31,570 nt of DNA from a virus. The stretch is taken from positions 1 to 31,570 of the IMG/VR virus record IMGVR_UViG_3300048010_000237. One strand, written 5' to 3'. A model generated the notes under the pieces. That model saw only the letters and a program-made list of their open reading frames with translations. It had not been told where the DNA came from and ran no database searches. The position numbers and the translations under genes are program-made. This document shows positions 23,500-29,636 of the stretch, piece by piece (the stretch's first letter is position 1; every line of letters starts with the position of its first letter).

Positions 23500-23595
23500 T
23501 TATCGACGACGCCGTCGTCGGGTTCGGGGCTTGCGGGCGTGTCTTTCCCAGTCGTCGCCATGGATCAGGCGGGCTATCCAATACAATAAGAACAT
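23500..23595 (-). CDS. 31-aa peptide with hydrophobic start and Arg tail
   Basis: Short ORF with MFLLYWIARLIHGDDWERHA followed by a tail of six consecutive Arg. The ATG overlaps the upstream stop by one base (TAATG) and a terminator follows immediately, so it looks like the last gene of a small operon. The hydrophobic start (~11 residues) is too short for a stable TM helix but could insert peripherally. Function unknown; possibly membrane- or RNA-interacting. Confidence 0.5.
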   Translation of the reverse strand: MFLLYWIARLIHGDDWERHARKPRTRRRRRR

Positions 23596-23816
23596 TATTC
23601 CTGCAACCCCCAGTCCGCCGCCGTCGTCATATGGATATCGGGGTCTATTGTTTGAACATGACCTGACCGTTCAAAAATTTCCCAGTTTTCCATATTGTCT
23701 AAGGTTCGCTTGAATTGCGCGACGATTTCATCCGGCGTGACTTTGTCGGGGTCAGCCTGAAAAGACGGCACGGTAAAGACAAAATCGAAGTCGTGGATAT
23801 ATACAGGTTTTGTCAT
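23595..23816 (-). CDS. 73-aa acidic protein, unknown
   Basis: Acidic and soluble (YIHDFDFVFTVPSFQADPDK, FKRTLDNMENWEIFERSGHV). It is coupled to the upstream gene by ATGA and to the 31-aa ORF by TAATG. No family recognised. It belongs to a three- or four-gene operon of small acidic proteins starting at 24509, typical of early host-takeover functions, which is inference. Confidence 0.65.
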   Translation of the reverse strand: MTKPVYIHDFDFVFTVPSFQADPDKVTPDEIVAQFKRTLDNMENWEIFERSGHVQTIDPDIHMTTAADWGLQE

Positions 23817-24184
23817 GCCGCCACCTCATAATCATCGGTAAAGGTTGCGTTTAGCATCTCCAATATATCATCGGGCAAAAACAATTCGGGGTCAGTGTAT
23901 CCGATATATTGCTCAGATATGTTTGTGACGCCGTTTTTAGTCATGCGGGCTATGGTTTCAGCATTCCATGAACCGCGTTCATCATCAAACAGGATGGATT
24001 TACCGTCTTTTTCAATATCCATAATCAGATAATTATGGCATCCCCAACCGTCCGGCACGGTGTTATAGCCAAGGGCGTCTATCGCACGACAAACAATGTT
24101 TGTCCCGTTCCACCCATCGCCGTCGTCAAAACCAAATTTTGAAAAGGCGTCTTCCCATGTCCATTCAACTACTGTTCTAGGCAT
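23813..24184 (-). CDS. 123-aa protein, unknown
   Basis: Read from the ATG at 24184, which has a GGGGG ribosome binding site 8 nt upstream; a start at 24205 is less likely. Acidic, Trp- and Gly-rich (VEWTWEDAFSKFGFDDGDG, GTNIVCRAIDALGYNTVPDG), soluble alpha/beta-looking, no known domain. It overlaps the upstream gene by 8 bp. Confidence 0.65.
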   Translation of the reverse strand: MPRTVVEWTWEDAFSKFGFDDGDGWNGTNIVCRAIDALGYNTVPDGWGCHNYLIMDIEKDGKSILFDDERGSWNAETIARMTKNGVTNISEQYIGYTDPELFLPDDILEMLNATFTDDYEVAA

Positions 24185-24509
24185 AACGCATCCCCCTTGC
24201 ATCACTATGGTGACCTTCCAAAACCAGTTCGACAGAATAAGTGTCGCCGTCGTTCCAACCGTGTTCTTTTAACGCAACCTCGACCGCCGCGTCAGCATCA
24301 GGGGCTTCGACCAGTTCATAAATGCTATGCGGATGGTCTAAGAAAAACAGAACAGAAAATTTTAATTTTTTCGGCACGGCAAAGCCAAAAACATATATTT
24401 TCTGGTTGTCTTCATCGTCGGTGAAATCATGGTTCACATAAACGCCTGTAGGGCAATCATCGACCCAGTCCCAAAAGCGTTGGTCTATTGTTCTATTATT
24501 TTCAGACAT
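24177..24509 (-). CDS. 110-aa acidic protein, unknown
   Basis: Acidic soluble protein (DQRFWDWVDDCPTGVYVNHD, KLKFSVLFFLDHPHSIYELV). The mid-region has beta-alpha character with a C-terminal helix (ADAAVEVALKEHGWNDGDT). No family recognised. First gene of its operon, behind a TATAAT box and a CTACGGGAG leader. Confidence 0.65.
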   Translation of the reverse strand: MSENNRTIDQRFWDWVDDCPTGVYVNHDFTDDEDNQKIYVFGFAVPKKLKFSVLFFLDHPHSIYELVEAPDADAAVEVALKEHGWNDGDTYSVELVLEGHHSDARGMRYA

Positions 24510-24517
24510 CGTTTTTA

Positions 24518-24559
24518 CTCCCGTAGTTTGTTAACGATGCCCCATCGTATGCGATTATA
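24518..24559 (-). promoter_or_regulatory. Promoter, 5' hairpin and CTACGGGAG leader (24509 operon)
   Basis: Minus strand TATAAT (24559-24554) is followed at the expected transcript start by a perfect 6-bp hairpin ACGATG-GGG-CATCGT (24548-24534). AAACTACGGGAG (24529-24518) then provides the ribosome binding site. A TTGACT lies too close (12 bp) to be a standard -35. Confidence 0.6.
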
Positions 24560-25022
24560 TAGGACTTATCAAGTCAAAAATAGTTTCCCACTGAAAAGGC
24601 TGTTCACAACGGAAAATTGGCTCGACCGCTTCAAGCCCGTCCATCTTTAAATCGACCGCCGCATTAGCGGGATACAAAAAGCATTCGGCGGGTTCTGTCG
24701 GCTTGGTTTGTTTCTTAATCAATATCCAGCAACTGGCATGGCTATGCCGCGACAGCCACGCGACTTGCGACGGTTGCAGGGTGACGGCGTTGCCCGTTAA
24801 AAATTTTAGTTCGACAAAATGAAAGTCGCCTTTTTCATCGCAGATCATCAGGTCAGGAATACCCGCCCCGACCCAGTTCTCAATCCGCGTCAGCAGAAAT
24901 TTCCTGTTCGACCTCTGCGCGGCTTCCTTCACTTGCTTGTAAAAGCCTGCCTCTCGCTTTGTTGCGATTGCTGGTATTTTCGTCTTTTTCTGTCGGGGTG
25001 ACGTCGATGGTGATCGGGGCAT
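24555..25022 (-). CDS. VRR-NUC-type PD-(D/E)xK nuclease
   Basis: 155 aa. ENWVGAGIPDLMICDEKG followed by DFHFVELKFLTGN shows the PD...ExK core with D57, E71 and K73; E24 and Q83/Q86 complete the usual VRR-NUC pattern. These nucleases act on branched or flapped DNA (resolvase-like) or serve phage recombination and packaging. The first ~47 codons overlap, out of frame, the 3' end of the small terminase gene (143 bp). The ribosome binding site GAGGAG is inside terS. It ends at the promoter of the next operon. Confidence 0.75.
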   Translation of the reverse strand: MPRSPSTSPRQKKTKIPAIATKREAGFYKQVKEAAQRSNRKFLLTRIENWVGAGIPDLMICDEKGDFHFVELKFLTGNAVTLQPSQVAWLSRHSHASCWILIKKQTKPTEPAECFLYPANAAVDLKMDGLEAVEPIFRCEQPFQWETIFDLISPI

Positions 25023-25500
25023 AACTATTTTTTATCTCCTCAAGTGCTTTCAGGACATCCTCTTTGCTCATGCTGTCGATTGACCCATGACGGATTTCCG
25101 ATTTGCTGACATAGATGTCGCCTTGCGCTTGCCCCCTGCGATACTCAGCCTGAACGGCGGCAGAATAAGCCCCGTTTTCCAACGCCATATCCCGTATGGT
25201 CTGTAAATCTCTAAGATGACGCTGATAGGTCACCCCGTATTTTTCATCCAGTTCCCGCCGATACGCCTTTATCGCCGCGACGACATGAGGCGACATATGC
25301 GGGTTGGTAAGTTCATAAGCCCGTGAGTGCGCCGACCCTGCGGCATAGCCCGCGTTTATCGCGGCTTCTCTCAAAGTTATCTGCCCGTCTTTGCTTACCA
25401 GTTCTTTTACAAAAAGTTCCTGCTTGCGTGTCAGGGCTTGCTCCGCAGTGGCCTTCTTTCGACCCCGCGTCTCAGTCTTTACTACAGATTTTCTCGCCAT
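24880..25500 (-). CDS. terS: Terminase small subunit
   Basis: 206 aa from the ATG at 25500 (GGA 6 nt upstream); a GTG at 25542 is less likely. A basic start is followed by the terminase-2-like DNA-binding region TRKQELFVKELVSKDGQITL, REAAINAGYAAGSAHSRAYE with TNPHMSPHVVAAIKAYRREL. A helical oligomerisation part (RDLQTIRDMALENGAYSAAV, QAEYRRGQAQGDIYVSKSEI) and a polar C-terminal tail follow. It recognises the packaging site and recruits TerL, which lies 4.4 kb downstream. Confidence 0.85.
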   Translation of the reverse strand: MARKSVVKTETRGRKKATAEQALTRKQELFVKELVSKDGQITLREAAINAGYAAGSAHSRAYELTNPHMSPHVVAAIKAYRRELDEKYGVTYQRHLRDLQTIRDMALENGAYSAAVQAEYRRGQAQGDIYVSKSEIRHGSIDSMSKEDVLKALEEIKNSYAPITIDVTPTEKDENTSNRNKARGRLLQASEGSRAEVEQEISADAD

Positions 25501-25855
25501 AATCTTTCCACAGTTAAAAAGGTCTACTTGTCTCTTTAACACAATTTACACCTATATAGGCTGAAAAACAAAAAATATTTTTTTTTGATTTTGGGCGCAT
25601 TAAGGCAGTTTTGCTATTTAACTCTGTTACATTTTAGTAATTATTGGTGTAACACTTTATGTAACAGAAAAAACCTTTGTATTAAAACAACTTAACTACG
25701 ATGTTACATTTGTTACACCTGTTACACCTATTTTTTAACTTTTTTTATTTTTTATAATTTTGAGCCTATATAGGTGTATCGCGTAACAACGCCTTTGAAG
25801 AGGAGTATTCGTTCTCTGGGTTTTGAGCCGTGATCCGCGGACTTATCTTCGCGCT
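25501..25855. other. AT-rich iteron region, candidate origin or control region
   Basis: 355 bp with no plausible gene. It contains six copies of TGTTACA(C/T) or its complement. Three are in tandem at a 9-bp period (25702-25709, 25711-25718, 25720-25727); the others are at 25625-25632 (same strand) and 25647-25654 and 25659-25666 (opposite strand). Long A/T tracts flank them. The block lies between two palindromes CCTATATAGG (25551-25560, 25765-25774) whose surroundings form a ~16-bp inverted repeat. This layout fits a replication origin or a regulator-bound control region. Confidence 0.6.
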
Positions 25856-25954
25856 TCACCGATCTTTCCAAGCGTCCCAAAAAAGATAGGCCAGCAGGGC
25901 GAACCCGCTGACCAGATAGGTGATTATGAAGATGTCATCAAATCCAAGAGCCAT
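25856..25954 (-). CDS. 32-aa single-TM peptide
   Basis: Encodes MALGFDDIFIITYLVSGFAL followed by LAYLFWDAWKDR: one TM helix with acidic N-terminus and charged C-terminus. It overlaps the 40-aa TM peptide gene by 31 bp in another frame. The ribosome binding site is weak (AAAGG 14 nt upstream). The well-formed TM segment and charge pattern argue for a real peptide. Confidence 0.45.
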   Translation of the reverse strand: MALGFDDIFIITYLVSGFALLAYLFWDAWKDR

Positions 25955-26046
25955 TGCGTTGGTTTATACCTTTCCGCCAGCCAGAGCATTATTGCCATCG
26001 TGACAAGGAGTGTCGTTGCGCCCACGGCGTCCATGAATTTTTCCAT
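25924..26046 (-). CDS. 40-aa single-TM peptide
   Basis: Encodes MEKFMDAVGATTLLVTMAIM followed by LWLAERYKPTQWLLDLMTSS: one TM helix near residues 8-24 and a polar end. GAGGA lies 9 nt before the ATG. It starts inside the 3' end of the 92-aa gene. Function unknown; a membrane regulator such as an antiholin or exclusion peptide is possible. Confidence 0.5.
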   Translation of the reverse strand: MEKFMDAVGATTLLVTMAIMLWLAERYKPTQWLLDLMTSS

Positions 26047-26267
26047 ATCTCTGCGTCCTCAGTTAGTTTCGCTTCGATTTTTGGATGAGATACCCAACTT
26101 TTGATGCCCAGTTCATCGGTTCGTTTGAATTGCTGGTATTGTTCGCGCCAGTATGTTGGGTCTTCATCGTTCCATTCTGCCTCTTCTGCGTAGAATTGGC
26201 AAATTTGCATACAGGCGTAACCTGTAAGCCACCCGTCGGGTGTTCTAGTTATTTGTGGTAAGCGCAT
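25989..26267 (-). CDS. 92-aa protein, unknown
   Basis: Trp-rich and acidic (YAEEAEWNDEDPTYWREQYQ, FKRTDELGIKSWVSHPKIEA). A strong GGAGG ribosome binding site lies 9 nt before the ATG at 26267, inside the end of the GIY-YIG gene (23-bp overlap). The last residues overlap the 40-aa peptide gene. No family recognised. Confidence 0.6.
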   Translation of the reverse strand: MRLPQITRTPDGWLTGYACMQICQFYAEEAEWNDEDPTYWREQYQQFKRTDELGIKSWVSHPKIEAKLTEDAEIWKNSWTPWAQRHSLSRWQ

Positions 26268-27561
26268 TAAATACTTCCTCCAGCGGTTTATCTTTGTTTT
26301 TTAGGATCATGTCCCTGACCGTATGCACTTTTGGTATCCCGTAGGCTTCGCCTATTTCTTTGAGCGTTCGATATGTTTCGCCGTGAATTACATAGGTGCG
26401 GTAGGGTTTGGGGCGGCTATGTGGCAGAACATCGGTGGTTAATGCGTCCTCTAATGTCCACCCGCTGTTTCTGACCCGTGAGGCGACTAATTTGGGGTTT
26501 GCCCCGAAGGCTCGTGATGCGTGGGTCATGGACTTATATTCGACACCGAAGGCGATAACGGCTTTTAGCGGCTTATTATAAGGCGTGATCCGCGGTTCGA
26601 TTTCCAAGGCTTGTTCGGCAGACCAGTTCAGCACCGCTATGCGGCGGTGGGCTGTTTTGTAGTCTACCGTGCCGAAGTAGTCGCAAGCGTCGGTCAATGT
26701 AGGGAAGATTTCCCCAGAAACGGATATGTCGGTTATTTTACGGACGGAAAACTTGGTTAGGCCGTGTTCTTTTTTAAGACGGTAGAGGGTGTGCTTAGCC
26801 ATACCGTATTTTTTGGTTATATCGTCGTCGGTTGCCCCACCTTTAACCTCTTCGATTATTTGTTGGCGGACGGTGTCGTCGTATCGGACGGTCATTTCGG
26901 CGCGGGTTTTGGTTGCCCCTGCTCGTTGCAGGATTCGGTTTATGGTGCTACGCCGGACATCATATTTGTCGGCTAGTTGTTCGGTGGTGATTTTGTTTTC
27001 GGTGTAGTCGTTGATAACGGCTTGGATTTCATCATCTGACAGTTTGATACCATATCCGCCCATCGGTGCGCCGACTAAGCCGTTTAGATGGACGGCGTCG
27101 GGGAAGGCGGCTTGGACTTTGGCAATGAGCCGTGGTTCGCGGTGCGCGATCTCTGTTGCCTTGTATTTTTTACAGAAGATTTTAATTTTGCACGGTTGGT
27201 CATTTTTTAGGAAAGCGCGGTAGATGAAGCGGTCTCTTTTATTGACGCCGTCTTTGCCGTCGCGCTTTGCTTTTTGGATGTGTTGTTTGAACCGCAGTTC
27301 GGGGTCTGCGCTTGACCCGATATATATGCCTTTTCCATCGACAGTTAAGGCATAAAGTTGGCAAGGCCTGTCGGCATGACCTGACAGTTCGGCGGGCGCG
27401 AGGGGCTTGAGCCCCAGTTTTTTGCCCCAGTTACGGACGATAGCGTAGTCGTTGTTGGACAGGCCTTTATTTCGGCAGGCCTGTAACACGGAGATTTTTT
27501 CCTGCGCCGCGTGTTCATACATATCGCGGATTTGTTTGTCGGAAAACTTACGACGGGGCAT
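26245..27561 (-). CDS. GIY-YIG endonuclease with HTH/NUMOD-like repeats (homing-type)
   Basis: 438 aa. Residues 1-50 form an N-terminal HTH-like region. Residues 68-155 are a GIY-YIG domain with LYALTVDGKGIYIGSS (69-84), R90, H94 and a catalytic Glu at ~142 (AHREPRLIAKV). Two HTH units follow (LSDDEIQAVINDYTENKITT, then RYDDTVRQQIIEEVKGGATD). Three ~40-residue repeats of NUMOD-like DNA-binding form complete the protein (TLTDACDYFGTVDYKTAHRR, SMTHASRAFGANPKLVASRV, TLKEIGEAYGIPKVHTVRDM). This suggests a free-standing homing endonuclease that nicks or cuts a specific site. AAGGGAG ribosome binding site. Confidence 0.85.
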   Translation of the reverse strand: MPRRKFSDKQIRDMYEHAAQEKISVLQACRNKGLSNNDYAIVRNWGKKLGLKPLAPAELSGHADRPCQLYALTVDGKGIYIGSSADPELRFKQHIQKAKRDGKDGVNKRDRFIYRAFLKNDQPCKIKIFCKKYKATEIAHREPRLIAKVQAAFPDAVHLNGLVGAPMGGYGIKLSDDEIQAVINDYTENKITTEQLADKYDVRRSTINRILQRAGATKTRAEMTVRYDDTVRQQIIEEVKGGATDDDITKKYGMAKHTLYRLKKEHGLTKFSVRKITDISVSGEIFPTLTDACDYFGTVDYKTAHRRIAVLNWSAEQALEIEPRITPYNKPLKAVIAFGVEYKSMTHASRAFGANPKLVASRVRNSGWTLEDALTTDVLPHSRPKPYRTYVIHGETYRTLKEIGEAYGIPKVHTVRDMILKNKDKPLEEVFNALTTNN

Positions 27562-28048
27562 CGTTTGCTCCCTTCAGATACCAGCGGCGGCGCGTGTCGG
27601 TTGACCAGTAGTCATTGTCATACGGATAGTCATTGTCATACGGATATGTTTTTTGCCGGAAGCATTCGTAGACCACGCAGACCTCAGACTGTGTGTCTTC
27701 ATCTTTCCAGACGCAGAGGTCGAACATCCGCTCACCGACTTGGATGCCATACCAGTCCATATCATCACTGTCGCGCCCACTATGCTCATTTTGGATATGG
27801 GCATCACTTTCGTAGAACGCGGTCAGATAGCCCTTTTCATAGTCGGACAAAACCAGTTCGTCGTCATCAGAACCGTGATCCGCGGACTGCGGGTATTGGT
27901 TATCCCAAGTGATTTCCTTTTGAGCGACATCTTCGGCGGTTGAGATAGCCAGAGCAATGTTTCTCCAGCCGTCATCCGCGTGTTCTGATTGGTCATCACA
28001 AATGTCGTATAGATCGGTCAGTTTTTTCAACACTTCCTGCTTTTTCAT
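27548..28048 (-). CDS. 166-aa acidic protein with YPYDND duplication
   Basis: Acidic, Asp/Tyr-rich soluble protein (MKKQEVLKKLTDLYDICDDQ, DELVLSDYEKGYLTAFYESD, RMFDLCVWKDEDTQSEVCVV). Near the C-terminus YPYDND is duplicated in tandem, matched by an exact 18-bp DNA duplication (27611-27628 and 27629-27646). No family recognised. It is the first gene of the GIY-YIG operon, behind an extended -10 and CTACGGGAG leader. Confidence 0.65.
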   Translation of the reverse strand: MKKQEVLKKLTDLYDICDDQSEHADDGWRNIALAISTAEDVAQKEITWDNQYPQSADHGSDDDELVLSDYEKGYLTAFYESDAHIQNEHSGRDSDDMDWYGIQVGERMFDLCVWKDEDTQSEVCVVYECFRQKTYPYDNDYPYDNDYWSTDTRRRWYLKGANDAPS

Positions 28049-28054
28049 ATCATT

Positions 28055-28083
28055 CTCCCGTAGTTGATATAAGATTTATCCCA
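28055..28083 (-). promoter_or_regulatory. Extended -10 promoter and CTACGGGAG leader (28048 operon)
   Basis: Minus strand TGGGATAAA (28083-28075) and, after a short AT-rich leader, AACTACGGGAG (28065-28055) 6 nt before the ATG. The promoter starts 18 bp after the terminator of the preceding operon. Confidence 0.6.
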
Positions 28084-28093
28084 TACATAATAT

Positions 28094-28119
28094 AAATAAA
28101 AAGGGGCGTCAAGCCCCTT
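28094..28119 (-). terminator. Rho-independent terminator overlapping a stop codon
   Basis: 7-bp stem (AAGGGGC at 28101-28107, GCCCCTT at 28113-28119) with a GTCAA loop and a T-rich tract on the minus strand. Its outer arm contains part of the TAA stop of the gene ending at 28118. Confidence 0.85.
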
Positions 28120-28363
28120 AGTGTTTGGTCTCTGCATCATAATCATATGCGGCGGCGATTACTGCCGCTTGGTTCATGGCGGATGACAGCATACCCATTG
28201 TGGTATTTGTGTCGGGGCTTTGCACCATAAGACGGAACAGAAGCGCGGTCAGCGCACCGCCCATCACGGCTCCTGCGTTATAGCCTTCGGCTTCCATTTC
28301 ATCTAGCAGGGCGTTCATTTCATCCCCTGCAAAATCAAAATCGCGTTCTAGGTCGTTTTTCAT
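28118..28363 (-). CDS. 81-aa protein with hydrophobic helices, unknown
   Basis: Read from the ATG at 28363 (ATGA overlap with the upstream stop, AAGGA 10 nt before); a TTG at 28384 gives a longer form. An acidic helical start (KNDLERDFDFAGDEMNALLD) is followed by two moderately hydrophobic helices (AGAVMGGALTALLFRLMVQ, MLSSAMNQAAVIAAAYDYD). No family recognised; a small helical bundle or a membrane-associated protein is possible. Confidence 0.6.
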   Translation of the reverse strand: MKNDLERDFDFAGDEMNALLDEMEAEGYNAGAVMGGALTALLFRLMVQSPDTNTTMGMLSSAMNQAAVIAAAYDYDAETKH

Positions 28364-28545
28364 CCCCGTTGTATCCTTTGCCAAGCCGCCTGTATTTCGG
28401 CGGAGCGTTCAACGGCTTCACGGCTAAATTGGCCTTCTGCCGCGATCCGTGATGCGTAGAGCGAGACCACCTGATTGAGGTGTTGAACGGCTGTTTGCCA
28501 GTCCATCGCCCGTGCCTTCTCATTTACGATATCAGATTTCTTCAT
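28360..28545 (-). CDS. 61-aa helical protein, unknown
   Basis: MKKSDIVNEKARAMDWQTAV followed by QHLNQVVSLYASRIAAEGQF and a charged end: mostly helical, soluble. GGAAG ribosome binding site 6 nt upstream. It overlaps the upstream 47-aa gene by 14 bp. No family recognised. Confidence 0.65.
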   Translation of the reverse strand: MKKSDIVNEKARAMDWQTAVQHLNQVVSLYASRIAAEGQFSREAVERSAEIQAAWQRIQRG

Positions 28546-28675
28546 TTTTGTCTTCCTTTACATAGAATTGGATTTCGACGAGCCCTTCTTCGGTTCGGCT
28601 ACAATGCCAGACATCCTGATGGAGGTTTTCAAACAAAAGCAGATACAGTTCTTCGCGAGTTAGTTCTTTAATCAT
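28532..28675 (-). CDS. 47-aa protein, unknown
   Basis: MIKELTREELYLLLFENLHQ followed by DVWHCSRTEEGLVEIQFYVK and an acidic end: alpha then beta, soluble. It starts 7 nt after the CTACGGGAG leader of a strong promoter, so it is probably expressed well and early. No family recognised. Confidence 0.65.
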   Translation of the reverse strand: MIKELTREELYLLLFENLHQDVWHCSRTEEGLVEIQFYVKEDKNEEI

Positions 28676-28681
28676 CTTATT

Positions 28682-28736
28682 CTCCCGTAGTTATATAAGA
28701 TAACTCCTATATAGACTTACTACTACATATTGTCAA
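28682..28736 (-). promoter_or_regulatory. Strong sigma70-type promoter, 5' hairpin and CTACGGGAG leader
   Basis: Minus strand TTGACA (28736-28731), 17-bp spacer, TATATA (28713-28708). The transcript then starts near a hairpin AGTTAT-CTTAT-ATAACT whose 3' arm runs into ACTACGGGAG (28691-28682), the ribosome binding site of the 47-aa gene. Best consensus promoter in the window. Confidence 0.8.
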
Positions 28737-28741
28737 CAAGT

Positions 28742-28776
28742 AAAAAAAGACCCCCAGAGCCTGAACTCTGAGGGTC
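28742..28776 (-). terminator. Terminator shielding the 28736 promoter
   Basis: Interrupted 11-bp stem (GACCC and CAGAG at 28749-28759 with CTCTG and GGGTC at 28766-28776, one mismatch) with a 6-nt loop. It is followed by seven T on the minus strand. It sits 6 bp upstream of the promoter and would stop minus-strand read-through from the zinc-ribbon operon. Confidence 0.8.
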
Positions 28777-28921
28777 TCACTACGGGAATGTAAAGCTTGG
28801 GGGCTCTACAAACCCTAATATAAGCGACTGTATGGGAATTGCAACATATATTTGGGTAATTTAATGGATTATTTTTGCTTAACTTTTGAATTAAATTAAG
28901 TCTTTAGCACGGGAGGTGTTT

Positions 28922-29335
28922 TTGGGGGCTTTTGAAGCGGGTAAACTTGGTGAGTATATCTGTGCGTCGCGGTTGATGAAGTTAGGTGTTTCCTGCGAAG
29001 TAGTCAATTTAGACACAGTGGACATTGTGGCTTATGTCGATCAGCGGCTGATCCGCATACAGGTGAAATCTAGCGTTTTAAAAAAGCACGGCAAGTCGCT
29101 GGGGTATCAGTTTGCTACCAGCATGGGCGGCAGAAAAAAGCCGCTCACTGTAGAGCATTGCGATATAGTGGCTCTTGTGGCTACTGATTGTGAACGGGTG
29201 CTGTTTAAGCCCGTAGAATGTTTAAAGGGGCAGGTTACTAAGCGTATCCTGCCCCGTAAATTTGATAGAGACGACTTAGAATATAAGTCTTGGCATCACT
29301 GCATGGATTATCTCAATCAAGATCGTCAGGGTTGA
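28922..29335 (+). CDS. PD-(D/E)xK endonuclease (Holliday-junction-resolvase-like)
   Basis: 137 aa; the only plus-strand gene. The start is taken as TTG at 28922 because GGGAGG (28911-28916) lies 5 nt before it; a GTG at 28916 would overlap that site. The core reads GKLGEYICASRLMKLGVSCE, NLDTVDIVAYV and RIQVKSS, with E, D and QxK in the order of the PD-(D/E)xK fold (E13, D36, Q49, K51 counted from the GTG). Related to group I intron-associated and Hjc-like nucleases. Its 3' end overlaps the convergent zinc-ribbon gene by 23 bp. The region 28777-28921 has no other gene; no clear plus-strand promoter is seen. Confidence 0.8.
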   Translation: MGAFEAGKLGEYICASRLMKLGVSCEVVNLDTVDIVAYVDQRLIRIQVKSSVLKKHGKSLGYQFATSMGGRKKPLTVEHCDIVALVATDCERVLFKPVECLKGQVTKRILPRKFDRDDLEYKSWHHCMDYLNQDRQG

Positions 29336-29636
29336 TCCAGCCCTTTTCTAAGGCGTCCAACAGTTCGTCGTCAGATAGTCGGTCAATGGCTGACGCCGAA
29401 TACATTTTCTTTTTTTGGCGGCGTTTTGCCACTACTTGTTTTTGGACGGGTTTTGCCACTACTTGCGCTTCGGTAGGTGGTTCTACATCCACTACCTTTT
29501 TAATATCCGCTGATACCTCAATTGTGGCATAACGGTGGCTACATTTAAGACACTCCCTGTTCCGGCGAATTGTGCCGTCGTCCGTGGGTCGCGAGTTGTA
29601 GACCTTACTCTTTGATTTGCATTTTGGACATATCAC
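29313..29636 (-). CDS. NrdR-like zinc-ribbon protein
   Basis: 107 aa from the GTG at 29636, favoured because GGAG lies 6 nt upstream; a TTG at 29648 overlaps that site. The N-terminus CPKCKSKSKVYNSRPTDDG followed by TIRRNRECLKCSHRYATIE closely matches the zinc ribbon of NrdR (CxxC, SR, RRRxECxxCxxRF). The ATP-cone of NrdR is absent; instead there is a Lys-rich linker with a duplicated QVVAK unit and a helical end (SDDELLDALEKGWINPDDLD). It may bind DNA as a partial NrdR mimic. Confidence 0.7.
   Translation of the reverse strand: MICPKCKSKSKVYNSRPTDDGTIRRNRECLKCSHRYATIEVSADIKKVVDVEPPTEAQVVAKPVQKQVVAKRRQKKKMYSASAIDRLSDDELLDALEKGWINPDDLD

Noticed and set aside
25827-27887. 16-bp word CCGTGATCCGCGGACT at 25827 and 27872 with a partial copy near 26584
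   Set aside because: Two exact copies of a 16-mer in 31 kb are not rare enough to be meaningful, and one lies within a coding region; no link to a mobile element is visible.
29423-29465. 16-bp direct repeat in the NrdR-like gene
   Set aside because: Explained by a duplicated QVVAK linker unit; a local duplication rather than an attachment site.
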